Part shown: positions 52,701 through 60,374 of the stretch, piece by piece
Numbering within the stretch: the first letter of the stretch is position 1
Layout of the letters: every line of letters starts with the position of its first letter
Assembly (NCBI GenBank): GCA_040403495.1
Contig: JBBAKM010000007.1
Location: forward strand, 39,669 to 103,668
Origin: JABMMZ01 sp040403495
GTDB lineage: Bacteria; Bacteroidota; Bacteroidia; NS11-12g; UBA955
Direction: 5' to 3'
Length of the DNA: 64,000 nt
Translations under genes and position numbers: made by a program
Notes under the pieces: generated by a model
The model's input: the letters and a program-made list of their open reading frames with translations, nothing else
Databases searched by the model: none
Told to the model about the DNA's origin: nothing

Positions 52701-55347
52701 AATCAACTGTATTTGAAGCCACAAATACATGTTGTAAATCTTTTTGAGTTGATTGGGTTTGGTTAATTTGCCATAAATAACTCAATGAGCTACTTGGTTT
52801 AGCATTATTGGTAATTGAATTATTGGTAAATGAAACATTTAATGGGCCACAACCAACAGTTTTATCAGCAGTAAAAATAGCTTTAGGAGCAGCAAACACT
52901 TTCACTTTAGTAGATGTAGTGTCAGCGCAACCCAACCAATTTTTAACACTTAATTGAACATTATAAAGAGTATCATTGGTTAAAGAAGCCACATAATTCA
53001 CAGATGGATTTTTCAAAGTTGAAGTTTGTCCGTTACCTAGAGTCCATTTGTATTGATTTGCGAAAGTAGTTCCGTTAATAAAATTAACACTCAATACACC
53101 ACAACCAGAGTCTAAGTTATTGATAGCTGCTACAGGATTGGCAGGCGTAAAGAATACTTTTTCTAAAGTATCAGATTGACAAGAAGAAGCACTTGTTACG
53201 ATTAGTTTCAAACGAGCTATTGAAGTATCATTAGATAATAATATATCATTAATAGAGGCCGTTTGAGACAACAATGAGTCATTTAAATACCAAGTATGGG
53301 TATTGCTATACAAAGATGAGTTTGTAATTTTAAAAGATGCAGGCGCACATGCATAAGATTGATTAATATCAAAAACTGCTTTTGCTCCTGGTTTGATTAT
53401 TACAGATTGGTAAGCAGTATCAGCGCAACCATTGCTTGTTCCAGAAATTAAACGAACAGTATATGTTCCTGTTGTTTTGTAAGCATATTTTAAAGTATTT
53501 AAATTAGAAGTTTGGAAAGTTTGATTATCTCCCATGTTCCATTTGTATTCAGTGCTGTTGATAGATTGATTAACAAAAGAAATAGAATCAAAAGTACAAG
53601 AGGCAGTATCAGCTGTGAAACTTGCAACAGGCAATCCAAATACAGTGAAAGTTCTTTTGAATGTATCGGTTCCACAAGAATCATTTACAACAAGAACGAC
53701 TTCATAATTTCCAGGTGTTGTATAAACTTTAGAAGAAGGATTTTTTTGATTGCTTGTAGTATTGTCTCCAAAATTCCATGAATAAGTTGGATTAACAAAA
53801 TAAGAATTAGTTGTATTAGTAAACGAAACCGTTAAAGGAGTACAACCACTTGCTATTGAAGCAAATTGTGCTTTAGGCTTGTCATTTACTCTAAAGTTTT
53901 TACTTAAGGTAGATTGACCACATTTGTTACTTACTTTTAATGAAATTGAATGTGTTCCTGCTTTTGTAAAGGTATAATTTAATATAGAATCAGTGTAAGT
54001 ATAAGTTGAAGTTCCTTCAGTTACTTTCCACTCTCTAGTAATTCCTCTTCCTTTAGAAGTGTCAGTTAAAGAAACGATTAATGGATTACAACCTCTGTCT
54101 TGGTTAAAAGAGAATAAGGCTTTAGGATTGTAAAAAACTCTAATTTTGTCTTTAAACGTATCAACACCACAACCATTTTTAGCAATTAAAGTAATAATGT
54201 AATCACCTTCTTTTGCATATTTATGATATTGAGAAGCTTTACTTGTAGTCCATCCATAAGTAGTACCATCACCAAAATCCCAGAAATATTCTTTCAAATC
54301 TGGCATTAAGCAATATTTATCATTCGATAAATTGTGAAACAAATGGTTTTTAGTAGGATCACATGTTGCATCAACTCCCCATTTAGCTTTGTCTTTGTCG
54401 CTAATGTCAACTGGATTCCATGTGGTAAATGAAGAACCACAAACATTACTTGCTGTCAACTTAATAACACCACCGCACATCCCTTTAGTGTAAGTGTGAT
54501 AAATGGTGTCATTGTTTGCAGTGTAAGGTAAGTTTTGTGATTCCCCATCACCCCATTCTAATAAAAACTGTGTTAAGTTGGAGATATTATAAGAATTATT
54601 TACAATTCTTAATTGGTGCGGCACACACCCTCTGTTGTTTCCAGATGGTGGTCCGATGATACCCGCTGTTGGGATTCTTTGGTTTACTATTGTTCCATAA
54701 ACCGTGTCGATACAATTGCCATTAGTAGTTACAATTTTAACTTCGAACGAACCAAGCGATGAATACAAATGCTGTTTAATTGTATTTGGCGCTAAATCGC
54801 TAAATGAAGTATCAACATTTCCATCACCCCATATGATACGCAATTGCTTTAAAGTGTCCGCAGAAGAGAACTTGATACGGAATGTATCAGGATCATTCTG
54901 AAACATTAAACAATTTACCCATTGTGGTGAGTGTGACCCAAATGTACTTTGGTCGATGATTGTCTTCGCATTGGTGGTTACAGTAACCGAACTTGCACTG
55001 GTAGAATCCACACATCCTGAAGAGTCTCTAACAAACAACTTTATAGTGTTGGTGCCGGTTTTCTTCAATAACACAACGATTGAATCAAGACCCAAAGTGG
55101 TGTCTATTGTTGTGCCATTTACCTTCCACCAATATTTAGCAGAGGTATTAAATGTACCTGTAGATGTGTTTTTAATACTAAGCACATTTGGTAACCCGCA
55201 AGTATTTGATACTACATAGGTGAAATTGGGAGTGACTGTACAGGCGTAAGTACTTGTACTTACTACTAAAGCCATCACTAAAGCGACTNNNNNNNNNNAT
55301 AATTTTTTTTGCCATAGCTTTTTATTATCTATATCTAAATTAGACAT
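49753..55347 (-). CDS. Giant PKD-repeat surface protein with T9SS type B sorting domain (gap in N-terminus)
   Basis: About 1864 residues. At least a dozen PKD-type modules with W-x-FG/MG/LG-x-G motifs (WDFGDGTTYG, WNFGDNTTSN, WNMGDNQTF, WTLGNGQTST, WKFGDGGISN, WIFGDGTND) fill residues 40-1770; the C-terminal type B domain begins about 1775 (YTPNAFSPNNNSVNELFKP, VYNRWGELIFETT). Ten Ns (55289-55298) interrupt the signal-peptide region, and the listed start at 55347 (MSNLDIDNKKLW) may be wrong: ATG 55315 in another frame gives MAKKI, a more natural signal-peptide start if the true gap length restores the frame. Otherwise the protein matches the product of 41942-47197 in architecture, minus the fibronectin part. 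Confidence 0.85.
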   Translation of the reverse strand: MSNLDIDNKKLWQKKLXXXXVALVMALVVSTSTYACTVTPNFTYVVSNTCGLPNVLSIKNTSTGTFNTSAKYWWKVNGTTIDTTLGLDSIVVLLKKTGTNTIKLFVRDSSGCVDSTSASSVTVTTNAKTIIDQSTFGSHSPQWVNCLMFQNDPDTFRIKFSSADTLKQLRIIWGDGNVDTSFSDLAPNTIKQHLYSSLGSFEVKIVTTNGNCIDTVYGTIVNQRIPTAGIIGPPSGNNRGCVPHQLRIVNNSYNISNLTQFLLEWGDGESQNLPYTANNDTIYHTYTKGMCGGVIKLTASNVCGSSFTTWNPVDISDKDKAKWGVDATCDPTKNHLFHNLSNDKYCLMPDLKEYFWDFGDGTTYGWTTSKASQYHKYAKEGDYIITLIAKNGCGVDTFKDKIRVFYNPKALFSFNQDRGCNPLIVSLTDTSKGRGITREWKVTEGTSTYTYTDSILNYTFTKAGTHSISLKVSNKCGQSTLSKNFRVNDKPKAQFASIASGCTPLTVSFTNTTNSYFVNPTYSWNFGDNTTSNQKNPSSKVYTTPGNYEVVLVVNDSCGTDTFKRTFTVFGLPVASFTADTASCTFDSISFVNQSINSTEYKWNMGDNQTFQTSNLNTLKYAYKTTGTYTVRLISGTSNGCADTAYQSVIIKPGAKAVFDINQSYACAPASFKITNSSLYSNTHTWYLNDSLLSQTASINDILLSNDTSIARLKLIVTSASSCQSDTLEKVFFTPANPVAAINNLDSGCGVLSVNFINGTTFANQYKWTLGNGQTSTLKNPSVNYVASLTNDTLYNVQLSVKNWLGCADTTSTKVKVFAAPKAIFTADKTVGCGPLNVSFTNNSITNNAKPSSSLSYLWQINQTQSTQKDLQHVFVASNTVDSVYSVVLNVTSQNGCVNSANRTITVRPNPNVNFSLNKDRACYELKTSTLNLSKPGNNGNITSMTFNWNFGNGSSANSMNSNVNFKASVRRDTSYKITLVGKNQYNCVDTAIGFAYVYAKPVATFAVNANSGCTPFTVKTNNQSFGKDTSVISHYWDFNSVHYSAQKNDSFAFVNNTNTNKLLNISYIATTQNNCKDTVSTVITVRPKPIADFKLSSDKICAPAQVTVTDQSQNAATYFWGTSNSLNTGNTVEGFKFAGIYLFDTTYTIFHQVASPFGCLSDVVSKNVVVMGKPKADFVFSKDSLCSSDKVRMSNNSFGASSYLWRFGKTQTSLAVNPTFSATLNPFTRRDSIINVGLFVTSASGCKDTLNQNVYFVNKPVEKINIENAFGCTDLNVNFENGSSKFKVLSWDMGDNNVFFNTEKVTHSFHNASQELIYQPKVQMIRQYLNCKDTAYGNVIVYPKPKADFISNRPDVCDDGLFQFVNQSKNFKANTWLINENQYYNQYDLNAQLSYSAKNDTLYRVKLIVNNAYSCVDSTEKDIKLSPKMVIKFKKTPIVSCEKGNVTFTNQSENAVRYFWKFGDGGISNEIHPNYVYNRYGNYKVTLYGYNQDGCVDSSDNGEFIKVLETPIADFIFGPTSPKLPNAKVDFIAKPIVYGVDMDALKYEWNFGDQSVISPNNRLKNPVHFYNLAGNLLVTLKVSNEHCTHSVTKPIYIEDPKPIVVFESSTIEGCAPLSVSFKNQTTNAHTYRWIFGDGTNDSYEKEPTHVFEYGGQYNVTLIATGTGGETKITNFKMITVFDKPIASFFTKTTELSLPNAVFKMINTTDNVVENRWKLYDSAQNVIQESRLRDASFFVNQVGKFSVELIATNSMGCKDSIVKEQYISTILPGYVYTPNAFSPNNNSVNELFKPSLFNVKERNYSFRVYNRWGELIFETTDINGEWDGTFKGVDCAQENYLWTISGEFLNNETFSQRGTVTLLR
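55289..55298. other. Assembly gap (10 N)
   Basis: Ten consecutive Ns within the signal-peptide coding region of the 1864-aa PKD protein. Ten is a common default spacer for a scaffold gap, so the true distance is unknown. Confidence 0.98.
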
Positions 55348-55503
55348 GAATTCAATAAATAACTATGATTAAAAAAAAAATTAAAAAAAAATAAAATATA
55401 TTTTAATCGCTTAATTTTAAAGAACTTAAAATACCCAAATCACCCAAAAACACCTCAACTCACATACATACGTTTAATTATTTGATAAATAACTTAAACA
55501 AAA

Positions 55504-57948
55504 CTACAGTTTAAATTCTAGCCCAATCAAAAAATTTCTCAAAGCTTGCGGATAAAAAAATCGCTCCTCGGTCAAGGTGCCACTGTAGGCATATTTGAAC
55601 GTGTAACCATTGTTGCTGTATTTAATACCTAATAGGTTGTTTACCATAAGCTTTAAACTGAGTGAATTTACCCCCTTTACTTTTACCTGCTTTTCTGCAA
55701 CAAAGTCGAACAAGCCAAATGGCTTAATAATGTTATTAGAATTACCCGTGTTATCTAAATATTGTCTTCCTACATATTTATATGACAATGTCATTTGACA
55801 GTCTTTTATATGCTTGTCTGTAATTGCCCCAAATAAAATAACATTAGGGGAATATGCTATTGGTGTGTTATTGTATTCTGTTCTAACTTCCGAAAAATCT
55901 AAATAATCATAATACACATCGGTAAATTTCTTAATCCTGTTATCACTGAATGAAACATTACCCTCAAACCAAAGCTTTTTGACAAATTCAATCTTTCCTA
56001 ACAACTCCACTCCTCTTCTGTAGCTCTCTGGAGTATTTGTTCTTAAACTTGCCCCTACATCGTTCAATTGTCCTGTTAATATCAATTGATTTCTGTAATC
56101 CATTTGGTATAAGTTTATTTGAAAGAATTTATTCCTTTTTGAATAAATATAACCTAACTCTAAGTCTCTTAGGTTTTCATGCTTTGGTATTATCAATCTT
56201 AAATGGTCTGTAAAATCACTTCTAACCGGCTCTCTGTTTGCTATACTATAACTTGAATAAGCATGTGAATACTTATTTATATCATATACCGCAGCTAACT
56301 TTGGATTGATAAAATCATACTTTTCATTAAAATCAATATTCTTTAGATAATTGTCAATCCCTTTTGATTGATATTGTATTAACCTGGCTTGTATCTCTCC
56401 CTCAACTTTAAGTTTTTTACTTATTTGATAGTTGGCTTTCACAAAACTGTTAAACTCTTCCTTTAAACTAGTATTGTTATAATACCTGTAATTATTTCCG
56501 AATGCTTGTCCAAATTCCGCCCATATCACATCTCCAAAATGCTTACCATCATATCTTGACACATTCACCCCCACATCAACTCCCAATTTATTCTTTTGAT
56601 AAGACAAACTAGTGAAATTGCCATAAAACAAGTTATCTAACCACCTTTGACGTATTAAATTGCTTGAGTTGAAAGTATCATTATTAAGGATTAAGTCATT
56701 TAAGCCATAGTCTGAAAAGGACTCACCCGCTTTAAATTCCTCATAATAACCTCTTCCTGTTGTTAAAAAAAATGTTGATTTTAACTTAAGGTGTGGTTTA
56801 ATCTCATACAAGAAATGAAGCTGGTGGTGGTTTTGCCAATAATTATCTGTTTGATTGGGATAGGTGTAATAATTATAGGTTCTACCACTGTTTAACAACC
56901 TTGTTCTTTCTGCTTCGTCTAAACCATTTCTATCTGCAAAATCATTCATTCCTTGCACATCGCCATTTACTCTACTTTCTGGCGTACCATACCAAGACTG
57001 GTATGTTTTTTCCTTACCTCCAAAACTCACCAAATGCAATTGCATCTGTTTTTTTCTATAGGCCAAATTGAATTGAAATGCACTCAAATCTGATGAGGCA
57101 CGGTCGAGGTAACCATCACTTTTCAATTTAGACAAACGACCTGAAAAAGTAAAATTATTAATAGTCCCTGTTCCAAACATCAAACTTGTTTTACTGGTAT
57201 TAAAGGAACCTACTGATTGGTTTATTTGTAAAAAAGGTTGTGTATTTTGCTCAATATTAGAGATATTAATACTTGCACCAAATGCACCTATACCATTCGT
57301 ACTTGACCCAACACCTCTCTGCACTTGAACACTTGAGGTTGAACTTGCCAAATCGGGCATATTTACCCAAAATACACCATGACTCTCGGCATCATTAATA
57401 GGAACACCATTGATATTGACATTAATACGTGTTCCATCTGCCCCTCTTATCCTTAAACCTGTATATCCTATCCCATTTCCAGCATCACTGGTTGAAAAGG
57501 CAGAAGGCGTTTGAGAAACAAGGTAAGTAAAATCTTGCCCCAAATTCCTTTCATTGAGTTGTTTTGCACTCAGTTTCGTATAAACAAAACCCGACTTAGG
57601 TGGAGCTGAAATTGCCCTTAAAATAAATCCCGGCTGTTCAGCCAAATTTTCTCTAAGTAAAATATTATATCGCCCCGATTGATTAATTTTCAATGAAAAG
57701 CTTGAATCATAATACCCTAAGGCATACAATTTTACAAGATACTGACCCACGGGCAATTTAACGGATTGAGACGACTGTGAGTAATAGCGTTCCTTACTAT
57801 TGGTTGGCAACAAAAGTATTGTTGCATTTTCAATAGAGTTGGAATCGGATTGTAGAACGTTAAAAACAACGTTAACTTTTTCTGAATTTTGTGCGAATAA
57901 AACGACGTTAATCAGAAAGGCGGCAAGCATTAAAACTATTTTTTTCAT
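55504..57948 (-). CDS. TonB-dependent receptor, probably for thiamine or a precursor
   Basis: 814 residues. Signal peptide (1-19), a carboxypeptidase-like regulatory domain (about 25-95), a plug (about 115-240; LGQDFTYLVSQTPSAFSTSD, GLRIRGADGTRINVNINGVP, GVGSSTNGIGAFGASINIS) and a barrel to residue 814 ending RNFLIGLEFKL with a terminal-strand pattern. There is no STN domain, so it is not of the FecA signalling type. A TPP riboswitch (58016-58105) sits in its leader. In Bacteroidota riboswitches of this class control thiamine genes including TonB receptors, so the likely cargo is thiamine or a phosphorylated or pyrimidine precursor. That inference rests on the riboswitch alone. Confidence 0.9.
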   Translation of the reverse strand: MKKIVLMLAAFLINVVLFAQNSEKVNVVFNVLQSDSNSIENATILLLPTNSKERYYSQSSQSVKLPVGQYLVKLYALGYYDSSFSLKINQSGRYNILLRENLAEQPGFILRAISAPPKSGFVYTKLSAKQLNERNLGQDFTYLVSQTPSAFSTSDAGNGIGYTGLRIRGADGTRINVNINGVPINDAESHGVFWVNMPDLASSTSSVQVQRGVGSSTNGIGAFGASINISNIEQNTQPFLQINQSVGSFNTSKTSLMFGTGTINNFTFSGRLSKLKSDGYLDRASSDLSAFQFNLAYRKKQMQLHLVSFGGKEKTYQSWYGTPESRVNGDVQGMNDFADRNGLDEAERTRLLNSGRTYNYYTYPNQTDNYWQNHHQLHFLYEIKPHLKLKSTFFLTTGRGYYEEFKAGESFSDYGLNDLILNNDTFNSSNLIRQRWLDNLFYGNFTSLSYQKNKLGVDVGVNVSRYDGKHFGDVIWAEFGQAFGNNYRYYNNTSLKEEFNSFVKANYQISKKLKVEGEIQARLIQYQSKGIDNYLKNIDFNEKYDFINPKLAAVYDINKYSHAYSSYSIANREPVRSDFTDHLRLIIPKHENLRDLELGYIYSKRNKFFQINLYQMDYRNQLILTGQLNDVGASLRTNTPESYRRGVELLGKIEFVKKLWFEGNVSFSDNRIKKFTDVYYDYLDFSEVRTEYNNTPIAYSPNVILFGAITDKHIKDCQMTLSYKYVGRQYLDNTGNSNNIIKPFGLFDFVAEKQVKVKGVNSLSLKLMVNNLLGIKYSNNGYTFKYAYSGTLTEERFFYPQALRNFLIGLEFKL

Positions 57949-58015
57949 ATATTTTTTTGAATAAATAGTTTTGGAATGCTGTTGATGCTAAATAATAAGC
58001 ACAAACCATTCTGTT

Positions 58016-58105
58016 TGTTTTCCTTGACGCAGCTATTACGCTTATCCAAGTACAGTGGGTATCATCTCAGCTTTGTATTTTAACATACAAGAGCACCCCA
58101 AAACA
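58016..58105 (-). promoter_or_regulatory. TPP (thiamine pyrophosphate) riboswitch
   Basis: On the minus strand the conserved THI-box segments are present in order: GGGGTGC (58093-58099), GCTGAGATGATACCC (about 58058-58072), a CTTGGATAAGCGTAATAGC stretch and GCTGCGTCAAGG (about 58022-58033). Stems fit: P1 TGTTTT/AAAACA (ends 58105 and 58016), P3 hairpin TTGTAT/ATACAA, P4 CTTG/CAAG, P5 AGC/GCT. When bound to thiamine pyrophosphate it should turn the downstream TonB receptor gene off. A further stem-loop (GAATG...CATTC, about 57975-58010) lies between it and the ATG and may be the expression platform; it lacks a T-run. Confidence 0.9.
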
Positions 58106-58110
58106 TGCTG

Positions 58111-58118
58111 CAAATATA
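58111..58118 (-). promoter_or_regulatory. -7 promoter box of the riboswitch transcript
   Basis: Minus strand TATATTTG. The predicted start, about 5 nt downstream (58106), coincides with the first base of riboswitch stem P1, mutually supporting both calls. Confidence 0.6.
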
Positions 58119-58209
58119 AGTGTAAAATAAACTAAAAATAAAAAATATAATTTATCATCAGCCATTTCTGTCGCAAAAATCTATGTAAAATTATGTGTAT
58201 AATTGTAAC

Positions 58210-59613
58210 ATGAAAATTAGTTTCTGGGGAGCCGCAAGAACCGTTACGGGAAGTAAACATCTGGTTGAACTCAACAATGGTAAGAAAATATTACTCGACT
58301 GTGGATTGTTTCAAGGGGAAGGAAAAAAAACAATAAGCGATAACTTATTTTGGGGATTTGAACCTAGTGAAATAGACTATGTGCTTCTCTCTCATGCCCA
58401 TATCGATCATTCTGGACTTTTACCTAAGTTGGTTAAAGATGGATTTAAAGGTTACATATACGCTACCGATGCAACTATAGCCTTGTGCAAAATTATGCTC
58501 CTAGACAGTGCTAGAATTCAAGAAAGCGACCTATTCTATATCAATAAAAGAAAAATAGAAAAAGGAGAACCACCTATTGAGCCTTTATATATCGAAGAAG
58601 ACGCCATGAAAGCACTTGATTTAATGCGTCAACTTCCACTAAACAAAAGCACAATCATAGAAAATGACATAAAAGTTACGACTTTTGACAATGGCCATAT
58701 ATTAGGTAGTGTTGCTTTTTTAATAGAAACACTAAACGAAACCAATAATATCAAATTGATGTTTTCTGGAGATATTGGCCGTACTAATGACGCCATTTTG
58801 AACCATCCTATTCCGGTTTCTCAAGCTGATTACATCATTTTGGAAAGCACTTATGGTTCTAGAATTCATGAAAAACAAACGGATGTTGAAGCAAAACTTT
58901 TGGAAGTGGTGAATGAGACTTGTGTCAAAAACAAAGGGAAAATCATTATCCCTGCGTTTAGTATAGACAGAACCCAAGAAATCATCTATGCTTTAGACCG
59001 CTTGTCTCATCATGGCTTACTTCCTTCAATCGAGGTTTATGTGGACAGTCCTTTGTCTGTAAAGGCAACCAAAACAATGGCTGCTCACAAACAATATTTC
59101 AATCCCGAAATATTGGAATACATAACCAAAGATGGTGACCCTTTTTGTTTTCCCAACTTACATTATGTAGAACATGTGAGTGAGTCTAAAAAAATCAATG
59201 AATCTAAAGAACCTGCTATTATCATTAGTGCCAGCGGTATGGCGGAAGCGGGTCGTATCAAACACCATATTAAGAACAACATTGAAGACCCTAAAAATAC
59301 CATTTTATTAATAGGCTATGCCTCCCCTATGTCATTAGCAGGAAGACTAAAAGCAGGAGAACCTGAAGTGAGAATTTTTGGCGACACCTTTAAAGTCAAG
59401 GCAAATGTTGTGAGCATGGAAAACTTTAGTGCACATGGCGATTATGTTGAAATGATAGACTATCTAAAACTTCAAAATCCTAAACTCGTACACAAAATAT
59501 TTTTAGTCCATGGCGAATACGAAACCCAAAAAATATTTGCTGAAAAACTTATTGAAAAAGGCTATTTAAATATAGAAATTCCTCAAAAAGGAGAAACTTT
59601 TAATTTAAACTAA
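58210..59613 (+). CDS. MBL-fold RNA-specificity (beta-CASP) hydrolase
   Basis: 467 residues from ATG 58210; the frame is open from a GTG at 58195, but a TATAATTG box (58198-58205) falls there and MKISFWGAARTVTGSKH is the usual family start. Zinc site: H62, H64, D66, H67 in SHAHIDHSG; GDIGR and a C-terminal FSAHGDY and LVHGEYETQK supply the other ligands. The beta-CASP and RMMBL parts include SASGMAEAGRIKHH. Related to CPSF-73-like / KH-less RNA nucleases; the substrate is unproven. It overlaps the queuosine transporter gene by one base (TAATG). Confidence 0.92.
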   Translation: MKISFWGAARTVTGSKHLVELNNGKKILLDCGLFQGEGKKTISDNLFWGFEPSEIDYVLLSHAHIDHSGLLPKLVKDGFKGYIYATDATIALCKIMLLDSARIQESDLFYINKRKIEKGEPPIEPLYIEEDAMKALDLMRQLPLNKSTIIENDIKVTTFDNGHILGSVAFLIETLNETNNIKLMFSGDIGRTNDAILNHPIPVSQADYIILESTYGSRIHEKQTDVEAKLLEVVNETCVKNKGKIIIPAFSIDRTQEIIYALDRLSHHGLLPSIEVYVDSPLSVKATKTMAAHKQYFNPEILEYITKDGDPFCFPNLHYVEHVSESKKINESKEPAIIISASGMAEAGRIKHHIKNNIEDPKNTILLIGYASPMSLAGRLKAGEPEVRIFGDTFKVKANVVSMENFSAHGDYVEMIDYLKLQNPKLVHKIFLVHGEYETQKIFAEKLIEKGYLNIEIPQKGETFNLN

Positions 59614-60374
59614 TGGATAAAAAGTCAAAACTCTTTATTATGCTTGGTGGCTTTTTTATAACCAATGCCATTATTGCTGAATTTATAGGGGTAAAAATAT
59701 TTTCTCTTGAAAACACCTTTGGATTCGACCCTTTTCAGATTAATTTACTGGGCGTCGAAAACCTTTCTTTTGAATTAACTTGTGGCGTATTGCTTTGGCC
59801 ATTTGTATTTATAATGACCGATATAATTAATGAATATTACGGCAAAAAAGGAGTTAGACTGTTAAGCTTTATAGCTGCCGCAATGATAAGTTATGCCTTT
59901 TTAATGGTCTTTATGGCTATCAATTCATCTCCTGCCTCATGGTGGATAGAAAGTGGCTCAGAACAAAACATTCCCAATATGCAAACTGCGTATAAAGGTA
60001 TTTTTGGTCAAGGTTTGTGGATTATTATAGGTTCTTTGGTCGCTTTTCTGATTGGTCAATTGGTGGATGTGTATGTGTTTCACTATATCAAAAAAAAATC
60101 AGGCAACCGATATTTATGGATGCGAAGTACAGGCTCAACATTAGTTTCTCAATTTATAGATAGCTTTGTCGTATTATTTATTGCCTTTTACATTGGGAAC
60201 AATTGGTCGTTCAAAAAAGTAATGGCTATTTGTATTATGAATTACATCTATAAATTTGTAGTTGCTGTAGTTTTAACGCCTTTGTTGTATTTGATTCACC
60301 AGCAAATAGACAACTATTTAGGAAAAGAACAAGCTGCAAAAATGATTAAAGAGGCAGAAATGCAATATGAATAA
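59613..60374 (+). CDS. yhhQ: Queuosine precursor transporter (YhhQ/VUT family)
   Basis: 253 residues with about six to seven membrane helices. Family marks: NAIIAEFIGVKIF near residue 17, WPFVFIMTDIINEYYGKKGVRLL (about 60-82; key residues TD-I-x2-E), and RSTGSTLVSQFIDSFVVLFIAF (near 170-190). YhhQ-type proteins import queuosine precursors such as preQ0 or preQ1 for tRNA modification. Translationally coupled to the upstream beta-CASP gene and overlaps the downstream BNR lipoprotein gene by 8 nt. Confidence 0.9.
   Translation: MDKKSKLFIMLGGFFITNAIIAEFIGVKIFSLENTFGFDPFQINLLGVENLSFELTCGVLLWPFVFIMTDIINEYYGKKGVRLLSFIAAAMISYAFLMVFMAINSSPASWWIESGSEQNIPNMQTAYKGIFGQGLWIIIGSLVAFLIGQLVDVYVFHYIKKKSGNRYLWMRSTGSTLVSQFIDSFVVLFIAFYIGNNWSFKKVMAICIMNYIYKFVVAVVLTPLLYLIHQQIDNYLGKEQAAKMIKEAEMQYE

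Noticed and set aside
57975..58010. Rho-independent terminator as riboswitch expression platform
   Set aside because: The stem-loop is followed by CAAAAC rather than a T-run, so transcription termination is not supported.
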